16,203 nucleotides of DNA from CADCVW01 sp035644935 (GCA_035644935.1 DASQNO010000064.1:1-16203); one strand, 5' to 3'. Shown: positions 1 to 7,403, counted from the stretch's first letter. The notes: generated by a model not told the origin, from the letters alone. Numbers and translations: made by a program.

Positions 1-1
1 C

Positions 2-577
2 AATGAAGTGCAATTCGTCCACAATCCGGGGTGGATGGTGGCGGTGCCGTCCAACGCGGAGGACGCGGTGGGGCTGTTGCGCGCGGGGCTGCGTGGCAAC
101 GATCCCGTGATCTTTTTCGAACATCGCGCGATGCTGGACGATGTGTGGGCGCGGCGGCCGTACCCGGGTGACGACTACGTGCTGCCCTTTGGCCGGGCCA
201 AGCGGACGCGGGACGGAGACGCGATCACGATCGTCACCTGGGGCGCGATGGTGCCGCGGTGCGAGGCGGCGGCCGAGGGGCGATCGGCGGATGTGATCGA
301 CCTGCGCACGCTGATGCCGTGGGACCGGGAAGCGGTTCTGGAGAGCGTCCGGCGTACGCGGCGGTGTTTGATCGTGCACGAGGACCTGCGCACGGGTGGG
401 TTCGGCGGCGAGATCGCAGCGGTGGTTGCGGACGAGGCGTTCCTAGACCTCGACGCGCCCGTGTCGCGCCTTACGATGCCGGACATCCCCAGCCCGCACA
501 ACGCGGTGCTGCTCGACTGGGCGGTGCCGTCCGTTGCGAAGATCCGCGCCAAGATCGATGAGATGATTGCGTTTTGA
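2..577 (+). CDS. 2-oxoacid dehydrogenase E1 component, beta subunit (C-terminal part, cut by window start)
   Basis: The reading frame is open from the first bases of the window, so the start lies outside; about 191 residues are visible. They match the C-terminal part of the thiamine-diphosphate-dependent E1 beta subunit (or the beta half of a fused alpha/beta E1) of a 2-oxoacid dehydrogenase complex. Visible marks are the PGWMVAVPSNAEDAVGLLRA segment, then NDPVIFFEHR, and the C-terminal transketolase-fold segment with VHEDLRTGGFGGEIAA and LDAPVSRLTMPDIPSPHN. E1 decarboxylates a 2-oxoacid and passes the acyl group to lipoyl-E2 in the cytoplasm. The gene overlaps the next one by four bases (TTGA), so translation is probably coupled. 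Whether the substrate is a branched-chain 2-oxoacid, pyruvate or acetoin cannot be read from this fragment. The family is clear; the subtype is not. Confidence 0.88.
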   Translation, partial: NEVQFVHNPGWMVAVPSNAEDAVGLLRAGLRGNDPVIFFEHRAMLDDVWARRPYPGDDYVLPFGRAKRTRDGDAITIVTWGAMVPRCEAAAEGRSADVIDLRTLMPWDREAVLESVRRTRRCLIVHEDLRTGGFGGEIAAVVADEAFLDLDAPVSRLTMPDIPSPHNAVLLDWAVPSVAKIRAKIDEMIAF

Positions 578-1737
578 CCGAGGTCCTCGTTCCGCTCGAG
601 CAGGAAGGCACCAAGGCGGTGGTGCGCCGCTGGCTGAAGAAGGTTGGCGAGGCGGTGGCGGTGAACGACCCGCTGGTCGAACTGGAGACGGACAAGGTCG
701 CGATGGAAGTGCCTTCGCCGGCTGCCGGCGTGCTGCGCGAGATCGTGCTGGGGGAGGATGCGGATGCCTTGCCCGGCGCCGTGCTGGGGCGAATCGAGGC
801 AGGCGCCGAGGTGCATTCGGACGTAGCGGAGCCGCAGCGGGCGGTTCGGCAGATCGAGGCGGCAGCCCTGCCGCACGCGCCGGCGCAGGTGCTCGACGGT
901 CGCGAGTTGCGGTTGTCGCCGTCGGTCAAGCGGGCCATTCGGCAGTCCGGGCTCGATCCGCTGACCGTGCCGGGAACGGGGCGCGATGGGCGGCTGACTC
1001 GCGCGGACGTTGATCGGGCGTTGGCGGATGGTGCGCGGCCGATGCAGACGGACATCCCGCACGACCGCATGCGGCTGCGCATCGCCGAGAACATGCTCGC
1101 GTCGGTCACCGCGGCACCGCACGTCACTGCGGTGTTCGAGGCGGACTTCGGCGCGATCGCCGCGCACCGCGACACGCACCGGGCGGCGTTCGCGGGGCGG
1201 GGGGTGAAGCTGACCTATACCGCCTACATCCTCACGGCGGCGGCGGAGGCGATGGCGGCGGTGCCCGCGATCAACGGCCGCTGGCACCCGGACCGGCTGG
1301 AACTGTTCGCCGACGTCAACATCGGCGTCGGCACCGCGCTGGGCGACAAGGGGCTGGTCGTCCCCGTGGTGCGGCGAGTGCAGGCGTCAAGCCTGGAAGA
1401 GGTGGCGCGCCGGCTGGACGACCTGACCGCGCGCGCACGGGGGCAGACGCTGACGCCGGCCGATATGCGCGGAGGCACGTTCACGATGTCCAACCACGGC
1501 GTTTCGGGATCGCTGATCGCCACTCCGATCATCATCAATCAGCCGCAGGTGGCGATTCTGGGTGTCGGCAAGCTGGAGAAGCGGGTGGTCGTGCGCAGCG
1601 TTGGGGGGGCGGATGCGATCCTGATCCGCCCGATGGCATTTGTCAGCCTGACCATAGATCACCGCGCGGTGGATGGTCACCAAACCAATGCCTGGCTGAC
1701 GCGCTTCGTCGAAGTGCTGGAGAACTGGCCGGCCTAG
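574..1737 (+). CDS. Dihydrolipoamide acyltransferase (E2) of a 2-oxoacid dehydrogenase complex
   Basis: This 387-residue protein has the complete E2 layout. A single N-terminal lipoyl domain covers residues 1-77, with the lipoylated lysine in ETDKVAMEVPSPAAG at K41. A peripheral-subunit (E3) binding domain follows at about 112-150 (LRLSPSVKRAIRQSGLDP, then GTGRDGRLTRADVD). The catalytic domain covers about 160-387 and ends with the active-site motif DHRAVDG, whose histidine is H363. It moves the acyl group from the lipoyl arm to coenzyme A. The start is a TTG inside the TTGA overlap with the E1 beta stop, which fits translational coupling. No E3 (lipoamide dehydrogenase) gene follows, so E3 must be shared or encoded elsewhere. 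The length is slightly under the usual 400-430, from a short linker. Acyl specificity is unknown. Confidence 0.93.
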   Translation: MTEVLVPLEQEGTKAVVRRWLKKVGEAVAVNDPLVELETDKVAMEVPSPAAGVLREIVLGEDADALPGAVLGRIEAGAEVHSDVAEPQRAVRQIEAAALPHAPAQVLDGRELRLSPSVKRAIRQSGLDPLTVPGTGRDGRLTRADVDRALADGARPMQTDIPHDRMRLRIAENMLASVTAAPHVTAVFEADFGAIAAHRDTHRAAFAGRGVKLTYTAYILTAAAEAMAAVPAINGRWHPDRLELFADVNIGVGTALGDKGLVVPVVRRVQASSLEEVARRLDDLTARARGQTLTPADMRGGTFTMSNHGVSGSLIATPIIINQPQVAILGVGKLEKRVVVRSVGGADAILIRPMAFVSLTIDHRAVDGHQTNAWLTRFVEVLENWPA

Positions 1738-2735
1738 AGGTCTAGGTCGGCGGGTCTGAGCGCGTAGTGGAGCTGGTCGGCGGTGCATTGCGTGGGCACC
1801 TTGTCGGGGCGCCAGCGCAGGATCGACGTGCCGTGACGGAAGCGGCCGGCGGTGACCTGATCGAACGTGACCTCCACGACGAGAGCGGGCTCCAGCGGCG
1901 TCCATTCCGTGGAGCGCTCGGTCGACCAGCGGCTCGGAGCGCCGGGTGCCTTGCCGGTGAACCCAGAGCCCTCGATGTGCGGTGCTAGTCTGGCGGCAAG
2001 CGCGTCCTGGTCCTTGCCCTTTATTGCGGACGTGAAACCGACATGGTCGAGCAGCCCTTCGTCATTGTAGAGGCCGAGCAGCAGCGAGCCAATCTTCGGC
2101 CTTCCCGTGGCGTTGCGGAAGCCTGCCACGACGCAGTCGGCGGTGCGGATGCGCTTCACCTTCAGCATCGCGCGCTCGCCCGCGCGGTACGGTTCGTCCA
2201 CGCGCTTGGCAACGACGCCGTCCAGCGCCCCCCCGGTCTCGGCCAGCCACTGCGCGGCCTGTTGGAGCTCGCGGCTCTGCGGGGAAAGCAGGAGCGACGG
2301 GGACGCTTCACGCGCGATCAGTGCTTCGAGCGTCGCGCGGCGCATCGCCAGAGGAGCCTGGGCCATGTCGTCGCCCTCCGCGAGGCAGTCAAAGGCCATG
2401 AACAGGGCGGGCGTTTCGGCGGAAAGTTTGCGCACGCGGCTTTCGGCGGGGTGGAGGCGGGCCTGCAGTGCGTCAAAGGAGAGAACGCCGTCTTGCGAGA
2501 TGACGAGTTCGCCGTCGAGGATGAAGCGGGGGGTCTTCAGGGCGCGGAGGAAGGCGACGACTTCGGGGAAGTAGCGGGCGAGGGGTTTGCCGGATTTGGA
2601 TTGCAGGCGGACGTCGTCGCCATCGCGGTAGGCCAAGCAGCGGAAGCCGTCCCATTTGGGTTCGTATTGCCAGCCGTCGCCCGCCGGAAGCTCGGCGACG
2701 AGCCGGGCTTCCATCGGGGCGTAGTCGGTCACCAT
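1734..2735 (-). CDS. ligC: ATP-dependent DNA ligase, LigC-like
   Basis: This 333-residue protein has the collinear nucleotidyltransferase motifs of ATP-dependent ligases. Motif I is EPKWDG with the adenylated lysine at K27. DGEL follows at 74-77, FMAFDCL at 112-118, motif IV LDGVVAKR at 171-178 and motif V MLKVKR at 190-195. The OB-fold ends with RFRHGTSILRWRPDK near 298-312. There is no primase/polymerase or nuclease domain, so it is the short LigC type and not LigD. Such enzymes seal nicks as secondary repair ligases alongside the essential NAD-dependent LigA. Two starts are possible: ATG at 2735 (7-base overlap with dgoD), or GTG at 2732 giving a GTGA stop/start overlap; an internal ATG lies at 2714. 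Its stop shares a CTAG with the E2 stop on the other strand. LigC symbol is by resemblance. Confidence 0.9.
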   Translation of the reverse strand: MVTDYAPMEARLVAELPAGDGWQYEPKWDGFRCLAYRDGDDVRLQSKSGKPLARYFPEVVAFLRALKTPRFILDGELVISQDGVLSFDALQARLHPAESRVRKLSAETPALFMAFDCLAEGDDMAQAPLAMRRATLEALIAREASPSLLLSPQSRELQQAAQWLAETGGALDGVVAKRVDEPYRAGERAMLKVKRIRTADCVVAGFRNATGRPKIGSLLLGLYNDEGLLDHVGFTSAIKGKDQDALAARLAPHIEGSGFTGKAPGAPSRWSTERSTEWTPLEPALVVEVTFDQVTAGRFRHGTSILRWRPDKVPTQCTADQLHYALRPADLDL

Positions 2736-3868
2736 TCGGCGAAGGCGCCGTCCGACGTGCGCCAGATGGGGTTGCGCCAGCGGTGGCGATCTTTGTCAAC
2801 TTCACGTACATGAGCCTCGTCGATGGTGACGCCCAGGCCGGGGCCCTGAGGGATGGGGAGGAAGCCATCGACCGCGGTCAGAACCTCCTTGTTGGTAATG
2901 AACTCAAGGAGATCGTGGCCGACGTTATAATGTATTCCAAGGCTCATTTCCTGGATCGCGACGTTGGGGGCGGTGGCGGCGAGCTGGAGGCAGGCGGCGA
3001 GCGCGAGGGGGCCGAGCGGGCAGTGCGGCGCGACCGCGACGTCATAGGCTTCGGCCATGGCGGCGATGCGGCGGCATTCGGACAGGCCGCCGGCGTGGCT
3101 CAGATCGGGCTGGATGATGTCCACCGCGCCGGCCTCGAAAAAGGGCTTGAAATCCCAGCGCGAGTAGAGGCGTTCGCCCAACGCGATGGGGGTGGAGACG
3201 AGGGCGGCGAGTTGCGCCAGGCCTTCGTGATTTTCCGATAGAAGCGGTTCTTCGATGAACAGCAAACCCAATGGTTCCAACACCTTGGCGAGTTGCTTTG
3301 CCATGGGCTTGTGAACGCGGCCGTGAAAGTCGAGGCCGACGTCCATGCCCTGGCCCTGAGCGGCCTCGACGCGCTTGATGACATCGTCGAATGCCTTGGG
3401 TGTGCCCAGCCAGTCGAGCTCGGCGGTGGCGTTCATCTTGACGGCGGTGAAGCCCTGCGCGCGGCGCGCGGCGGCGGCCTCGGCGATGTCGTCGGGGCGG
3501 TCGCCGCCGATCCATGCGTAGGCCCGGATCTTCTCGCGAACCTGCCCCCCCATCAGCTGCCAGGCAGAAGTTTGGTGAAGTTTGCCCTTCAAATCCCACA
3601 AGGCCTGGTCGAGACCCGACAGCGCGGACAGCAGAACGGGGCCGCCGCGATAGAAGCCGCCGCGATAGGCGACCTGCCAGATGTCCTCGATGCGGCGGGG
3701 GTCGTGGCCGATGAAGCGGTCGCGCAAAGGCTCGAACGCGCCGGCGACGGCCTCGGCATGACCCTCCAGGCTCGCCTCGCCCCAGCCGACGAGACCGTCG
3801 TCGGTTTCGATGCGGACGAACAGCCAACGCGGGGGGACGAAGAAGGTCTCGATGCGGTCGATCTTCAT
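2729..3868 (-). CDS. dgoD: D-galactonate dehydratase
   Basis: This 379-residue enolase-superfamily protein closely follows E. coli DgoD from end to end, including PPRW near the start, GFYRGGP (71-77) and WRNPIWR near the end. All key residues are present with a constant offset of three from the E. coli enzyme. The Mg ligands are D180 (GLDFHGR), E206 (FIEEP) and E232 (GER). The catalytic histidines are H182 and H282 (APHCPLGP). It dehydrates D-galactonate to 2-dehydro-3-deoxy-galactonate in the cytoplasm, the step before the kinase encoded at 7447-8379 on the other strand. A good TAAGGAG ribosome binding site lies five bases before the ATG. The gene lies 128 bp downstream of the glycosidase gene and overlaps the ligase gene. 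Other acid-sugar dehydratases are possible, but residue-level agreement and the neighbours favour galactonate. Confidence 0.95.
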   Translation of the reverse strand: MKIDRIETFFVPPRWLFVRIETDDGLVGWGEASLEGHAEAVAGAFEPLRDRFIGHDPRRIEDIWQVAYRGGFYRGGPVLLSALSGLDQALWDLKGKLHQTSAWQLMGGQVREKIRAYAWIGGDRPDDIAEAAAARRAQGFTAVKMNATAELDWLGTPKAFDDVIKRVEAAQGQGMDVGLDFHGRVHKPMAKQLAKVLEPLGLLFIEEPLLSENHEGLAQLAALVSTPIALGERLYSRWDFKPFFEAGAVDIIQPDLSHAGGLSECRRIAAMAEAYDVAVAPHCPLGPLALAACLQLAATAPNVAIQEMSLGIHYNVGHDLLEFITNKEVLTAVDGFLPIPQGPGLGVTIDEAHVREVDKDRHRWRNPIWRTSDGAFAEW

Positions 3869-3873
3869 GGGAA

Positions 3874-3880
3874 CTCCTTA
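3874..3880 (-). promoter_or_regulatory. Ribosome binding site of dgoD
   Basis: TAAGGAG on the minus strand, five bases upstream of the dgoD ATG at 3868. It is one of the clearest Shine-Dalgarno matches in the window and fixes the dgoD start. Confidence 0.75.
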
Positions 3881-3973
3881 TGCGATCCTTGTTCCCCGAC
3901 CGCCGACATTGCGCAAGGTGGCGGTTTGCGGGGTTTGGCAGGTTTGGGTCCGATCAGGCCATCGTGTCACTGG

Positions 3974-3993
3974 ATCCCGGCCTACGCCGGGAT
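3974..3993. repeat. REP-like perfect hairpin (8-bp arms, 4-bp loop)
   Basis: ATCCCGGC, loop CTAC, then GCCGGGAT: a perfect 8-bp inverted repeat. It begins three bases past the stop of the glycosidase gene and sits between it and dgoD. The surrounding wording (CTGGATCCCGGC...GCCGGGATACG) resembles short palindromes scattered between genes in sphingomonads and related bacteria; that is recollection, not a search. There is no T-run after the stem in either direction, so it is not a typical intrinsic terminator. It may instead protect the 3' end of the upstream transcript or weaken read-through into dgoD. Confidence 0.65.
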
Positions 3994-3996
3994 ACG

Positions 3997-5295
3997 TCAA
4001 GTCCCCACGTCGGCATTGGGAGCCTGGGCGGGTTCGGAGCGCATGTGCTCCGCCGCCTCGGCCTCCTGCTCGGCGGCGGCGATGCCTCCGGCCTTGGACG
4101 GGGGGACGACGGGCACGACGAGGCAGACGCTCTGCGACGGCAAGACGTCACGCCAGTCGCTGATGAGCTGCTTGTACGCCTCGCCTACCGGGCGGATCTT
4201 GCGGTCGAGGTCGTACAAGCCCAGCGGGTTGACGTTGCCGTTCTGGAAACGGAGCGCGCTGTCCCAGTCGATCTGGTCGGTCAGCGAGTACCAGGTGAAG
4301 CCGACGGTCGGAATACCGACGTTGCGCAGGCGCAGGACGTTGGCCCATTCCTTCCACAGCCACAGCACGGCCTCGTCACCATTGGGACCCTGCACGAGAT
4401 TGGTTTCCGTGTGCATGACGGGGAGGCGGTAACGGTCGTGGTACTGCCGCGTGATTTCCGAGTAGCCGAACACCTCGCCCGACGCGCGCGTGTGGCCGTT
4501 GGCGGACACGCGGTGTTCGTTGGTCTTGTAGTAGTCGGTGCCCAGGATGCAGTGCTGCTTCAAGCGGTTGTGGAGGAAGAAGTGATATTCCTCCTTGGTC
4601 ATGCCGCCTTCCAGCAGATATTCGTACATGTCGCTGTCGACGCGGCGGCCGTAGTTCAGATCCAGTGTGAGGAAGCGCTTCGAATTGAGGCGTTCGGCGG
4701 GGCCGATCGCGGCCGGGTTTTCCGCGTGAAAATATTCCGAAGACTCGCTCTGGATGAAGATAGCGTCGGCGCGGCGCTTCAGGATTTCGGTCATCGCCAG
4801 GACGTTGGCCTTGACGATGTTCTTGACGGCGGTGACGAACGAGCGGTCGTCGGTCAGCTGTTCGTTCCACCAGCCGTACTTGGCGGAGAAGGCGGCGCAG
4901 ATGAACATCTCGTTGACCGGGGTGTAGAGCTGCACCCAGGGGAAACGTTCAGCGAAGGCCGCCGCGTAACTTGCGAACAGGACGGGGAATTCAGGGTTCT
5001 GGAAATTGCCGATCCAGTCGGGCACGCCAAAGTGGCAGAGATCGACGATCGGCGTGATGTCGAGACGTTCCAGTTCCGCGAAGGTGATGTCGGCGAATTC
5101 CCAGTCGTACTTGCCGGGGCCGAGAAAGGTGGTGTGGATGGGCGGGCCGTAGCGCAGGAACTCGATACCCGTTTCGACGACGAGATCGAAGTCCTCGCGC
5201 CAGCGCTTGTAGTGGCCGCAAACCTCCATCTGATCGACGCGAGTGCGGCCGTTGTTGATCGTCGGGATGCTGTTTTCGATCCCGGTCGCGAACAT
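3997..5295 (-). CDS. GH1-like (clan GH-A) glycoside hydrolase, possible cytoplasmic beta-galactosidase or beta-glucosidase
   Basis: This 432-residue protein has the features of a retaining clan GH-A glycosidase. The probable acid/base is E129 in TPVNEM and the probable nucleophile is E297 in HTETN. Toward the end TWYSLTDQIDW (334-344) and NPLGLYDLDRKIRPVGEAY resemble the closing strands of family GH1, but overall similarity to standard GH1 is weak and NEP is replaced by NEM. There is no signal peptide or membrane segment, so it acts in the cytoplasm. Residues from about 388 on (SQSVCLVVPVVPPSK, then an Ala/Glu-rich tail) look like an unstructured addition. The gene heads the minus-strand run with dgoD, so release of galactose from an imported galactoside is the natural guess. 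No in-frame alternative start lies upstream before a stop; the nearest AAGGA is about 19 bases from the ATG, unusually far. Confidence 0.8.
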   Translation of the reverse strand: MFATGIENSIPTINNGRTRVDQMEVCGHYKRWREDFDLVVETGIEFLRYGPPIHTTFLGPGKYDWEFADITFAELERLDITPIVDLCHFGVPDWIGNFQNPEFPVLFASYAAAFAERFPWVQLYTPVNEMFICAAFSAKYGWWNEQLTDDRSFVTAVKNIVKANVLAMTEILKRRADAIFIQSESSEYFHAENPAAIGPAERLNSKRFLTLDLNYGRRVDSDMYEYLLEGGMTKEEYHFFLHNRLKQHCILGTDYYKTNEHRVSANGHTRASGEVFGYSEITRQYHDRYRLPVMHTETNLVQGPNGDEAVLWLWKEWANVLRLRNVGIPTVGFTWYSLTDQIDWDSALRFQNGNVNPLGLYDLDRKIRPVGEAYKQLISDWRDVLPSQSVCLVVPVVPPSKAGGIAAAEQEAEAAEHMRSEPAQAPNADVGT

Positions 5296-5440
5296 GAAAT
5301 TAGCTATGACGGCGTCCTTTCAGGGGAGGGTCGGCAAGCGCAGGGATCCCGTGTGGGGAGCCGAACGCCCGAGCGCCGGAGGTGCGAAGGCGGGCCTGTG
5401 AGGATTGAAGCCGCCGGCGGTCGGCGGCCCGGCCGCGATA

Positions 5441-5450
5441 CTACCGGTAG
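5441..5450. promoter_or_regulatory. Candidate operator: perfect palindrome CTACCGGTAG
   Basis: A ten-base perfect palindrome with ACCGGT at its centre. A central CG dyad inside a short palindrome is typical of LacI/GalR-family operators. On the minus strand it runs directly into TAGTAT, which could serve as a -10 element for the glycosidase gene some 145 bp downstream, so a bound repressor would block that promoter. No matching -35 is obvious, and no LacI-type gene is in the window. The palindrome is seen; its role is inferred. Confidence 0.35.
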
Positions 5451-5601
5451 AACGTGCTGATGGCTCACCGGGTCCCCGTAACTGCACTACGCGGAAAAGG
5501 AAGCTTGTAACGCGTCTCCATCGAACCTTCACGCATGGGACTTGCGGTTCCAGCCGATGCGTCCTTCCCTACTGCGGGAGCCGCGGCGAGGGCGGCGCGC
5601 C

Positions 5602-5619
5602 GAATAATTAATCGTATTC
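5602..5619. promoter_or_regulatory. AT-rich inverted repeat GAATA-N8-TATTC
   Basis: Five-base arms separated by eight bases (ATTAATCG) form the most AT-rich spot in the window. It lies 64 bases before the preferred ATG of the diguanylate cyclase gene. It could be a promoter core or a regulator site for that gene. Only the composition and symmetry are seen; the function is a guess. Confidence 0.3.
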
Positions 5620-5682
5620 AGGTAGATCGGGCGATCAGCATCTGCAGAGAACCGATTGTACACGTCACCGGCCCCCGCGAAC

Positions 5683-7335
5683 ATGAGCCACGTCGCCGCG
5701 CGCAGCTGGCGGCTGCCACTGGTCGCGATCCTGCTGGTCGTGATGCTCGTCGGCACCGAAGTCGTCGGTTTTCTGTCTACGTCCCGCTATCAGCGATCGC
5801 TGATCGCGCTTCGAAACGACACCCGCGAGATGCGGATCCTGCAGCAGGCGCTGGTCGACCAGAAGGAAAGCGCGGAGGATTATATCGCGAGCGGCGACCG
5901 GCGCGCGCTTCGCGATTTCCTGGGGGCGAGCGCGACGCTGAGCGGTCAGCGGAGGGCGGCGCTTCCGCTGCTCGACAGGGAAGCCGCAGGGCAACCGACG
6001 CTGCCTTCGCAGGAGGTCGCGGAATTGAGCGGCCTGTGGTCGCGCGGGGTTTCCCTGGCAGACGAGGGGAAGGCGGGCGATGCCCAGCGTTTCGTGCAGG
6101 CGAGCGACGCCCGCGTGCTGATCACCGGGCTCCGGATACGGATAAACGACCATATCGATGTCCGAAACGCGGAAGGCGAGCGTCTGGAAAGTCGCATCAA
6201 GCTTGGCGGGACGTGGGTCGTCATCCTGCAGGTGCTGGGCGGCCTCGTCACCGTCCTGCTTCTGATATTCGCTTTCAGGTCCCACGCGCGGGAGGCGGTG
6301 CGGAGGCGCGCGGCGGTGCATGAGGCCATTTCCGCGCGGCAGGAGGTCGAGGTCCTGTTCGACATGGCCGACACGCTGCAGAGCGCGGCCGGATTCGAAG
6401 ATGCGCACGCGGTTCTGAGTTCGACATCGGGCCGCCTCCTGCCGCACCTCGCCGGCAGGCTGTACGTCTTCAACAATTCGCGCGACCGGCTCGATCTGAT
6501 CGCCGGGTGGGGTCACGGGGATGAGGCGCGGGACGAATTCGTGGCGCCGTCCGCCTGCTGGGCATTGAAGCGCGGCAAGGCCCACCTCAATCGCGCGGCG
6601 GACAGCGCGCTTCGCTGCGAGCATTTCGACGGAACGTGCGATACGCTGGAGATGCCGATGATGGCGCGGGGCGAAGTCTACGGCCTGCTGACGTTCAGCA
6701 GCCGCCATCCGGACGCGGCCGAGCAGCTGACCAAGGCCAAGAAGATCATATCCGCGCTGACGGACGGGATGTCGCTGGCGCTTTCCAACCTGTCGCTGCG
6801 CGAGAAGCTGCGAAACCAGGCGCTGCGCGATCCGCTTACCGGTTTGTACAACCGCCGATACATGGAGGACATGCTCGACCGCTTCGTCCGGCTTGCCGCG
6901 CGCAACGACAGCGCGTTCGCGGTGGTGATGATCGACCTCGACCACTTCAAGCGCTTGAACGATCAGCATGGCCACCTCTTTGGAGACAATGTGTTGCGGG
7001 CGGTTGCCGGCGCGCTCAACGAAGCGTTGCGGGAGACGGACGTCGCCTGCCGCTACGGCGGGGAGGAGCTGATGGTCCTGCTGCCCGACTGCGACATGGA
7101 CGCGGCCGTGCGGAAGGCGGAGGAGATTCGACTGCGCATCGAGGCGCTGTCGAGCGCGCATGGCGTGGAGATCACCGCATCGCTGGGAGTCGCCGCGATG
7201 CCCGCCACCGCGTCCAACGTCGCGGATCTGGCCAAGGCGGCGGATGTCGCGCTGTATGAAGCGAAGGCCGCGGGGCGCAATTGCGTCAAGCCCGCAACGC
7301 AGCCGGCGCGGCCGACGCTGGTCGCGGCCGAATAG
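5683..7335 (+). CDS. Membrane diguanylate cyclase: periplasmic sensor, GAF and GGDEF domains
   Basis: From the ATG at 5683 this is 550 residues; a TTG at 5656 would add nine. TM1 lies at about 10-32, a helical periplasmic domain of CHASE3 type at 33-175, TM2 at 177-198, a GAF domain at about 220-370 and a GGDEF domain at 380-530. The active site is RYGGEELMVLLP with GGEEL at 459-463, which keeps the residues needed for synthesis of cyclic di-GMP. RETD ends five residues before it and is an intact RxxD inhibitory site, so product feedback is expected. The GAF domain carries CWALKRGKAHLN and a following C-x-H pair (C292, H301, C312, H314, C319), possibly a metal or redox centre. It lies between the two halves of the galactose locus and 111 bp before dgoK. 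No good Shine-Dalgarno marks either start. Confidence 0.9.
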   Translation: MSHVAARSWRLPLVAILLVVMLVGTEVVGFLSTSRYQRSLIALRNDTREMRILQQALVDQKESAEDYIASGDRRALRDFLGASATLSGQRRAALPLLDREAAGQPTLPSQEVAELSGLWSRGVSLADEGKAGDAQRFVQASDARVLITGLRIRINDHIDVRNAEGERLESRIKLGGTWVVILQVLGGLVTVLLLIFAFRSHAREAVRRRAAVHEAISARQEVEVLFDMADTLQSAAGFEDAHAVLSSTSGRLLPHLAGRLYVFNNSRDRLDLIAGWGHGDEARDEFVAPSACWALKRGKAHLNRAADSALRCEHFDGTCDTLEMPMMARGEVYGLLTFSSRHPDAAEQLTKAKKIISALTDGMSLALSNLSLREKLRNQALRDPLTGLYNRRYMEDMLDRFVRLAARNDSAFAVVMIDLDHFKRLNDQHGHLFGDNVLRAVAGALNEALRETDVACRYGGEELMVLLPDCDMDAAVRKAEEIRLRIEALSSAHGVEITASLGVAAMPATASNVADLAKAADVALYEAKAAGRNCVKPATQPARPTLVAAE

Positions 7336-7403
7336 GGCGGTCACCAATCTCGTCCGGCCTCGGCGGGACGTGAAGCGAACCTGCGGCGCGTCGTTTCCGG
7401 CAC

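Larger units (their letters stand above)
5296..5682. other. Divergent control region between the glycosidase and diguanylate cyclase genes
   Basis: This roughly 390-bp stretch contains no convincing gene; short open frames here lack family features. It must hold the promoters for the minus-strand glycosidase-dgoD-ligase run and probably for the plus-strand diguanylate cyclase gene. Notable contents are a perfect palindrome CTACCGGTAG at 5441-5450, GC-rich inverted sequence around 5411-5436, and an AT-rich patch at 5602-5620 that stands out from the GC-rich surroundings. I see no tRNA and no riboswitch I can name. Confidence 0.6.

Noticed and set aside
3880..5460. A 526-codon plus-strand open frame opposite the glycosidase gene
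   Set aside because: No recognisable domain; composition is that of a mirror frame, while the opposite strand encodes catalytic glycosidase motifs.
5296..5600. A riboswitch or tRNA in the long leader of the glycosidase gene
   Set aside because: GC-rich inverted pieces exist, but no conserved riboswitch box or tRNA cloverleaf could be recognised.
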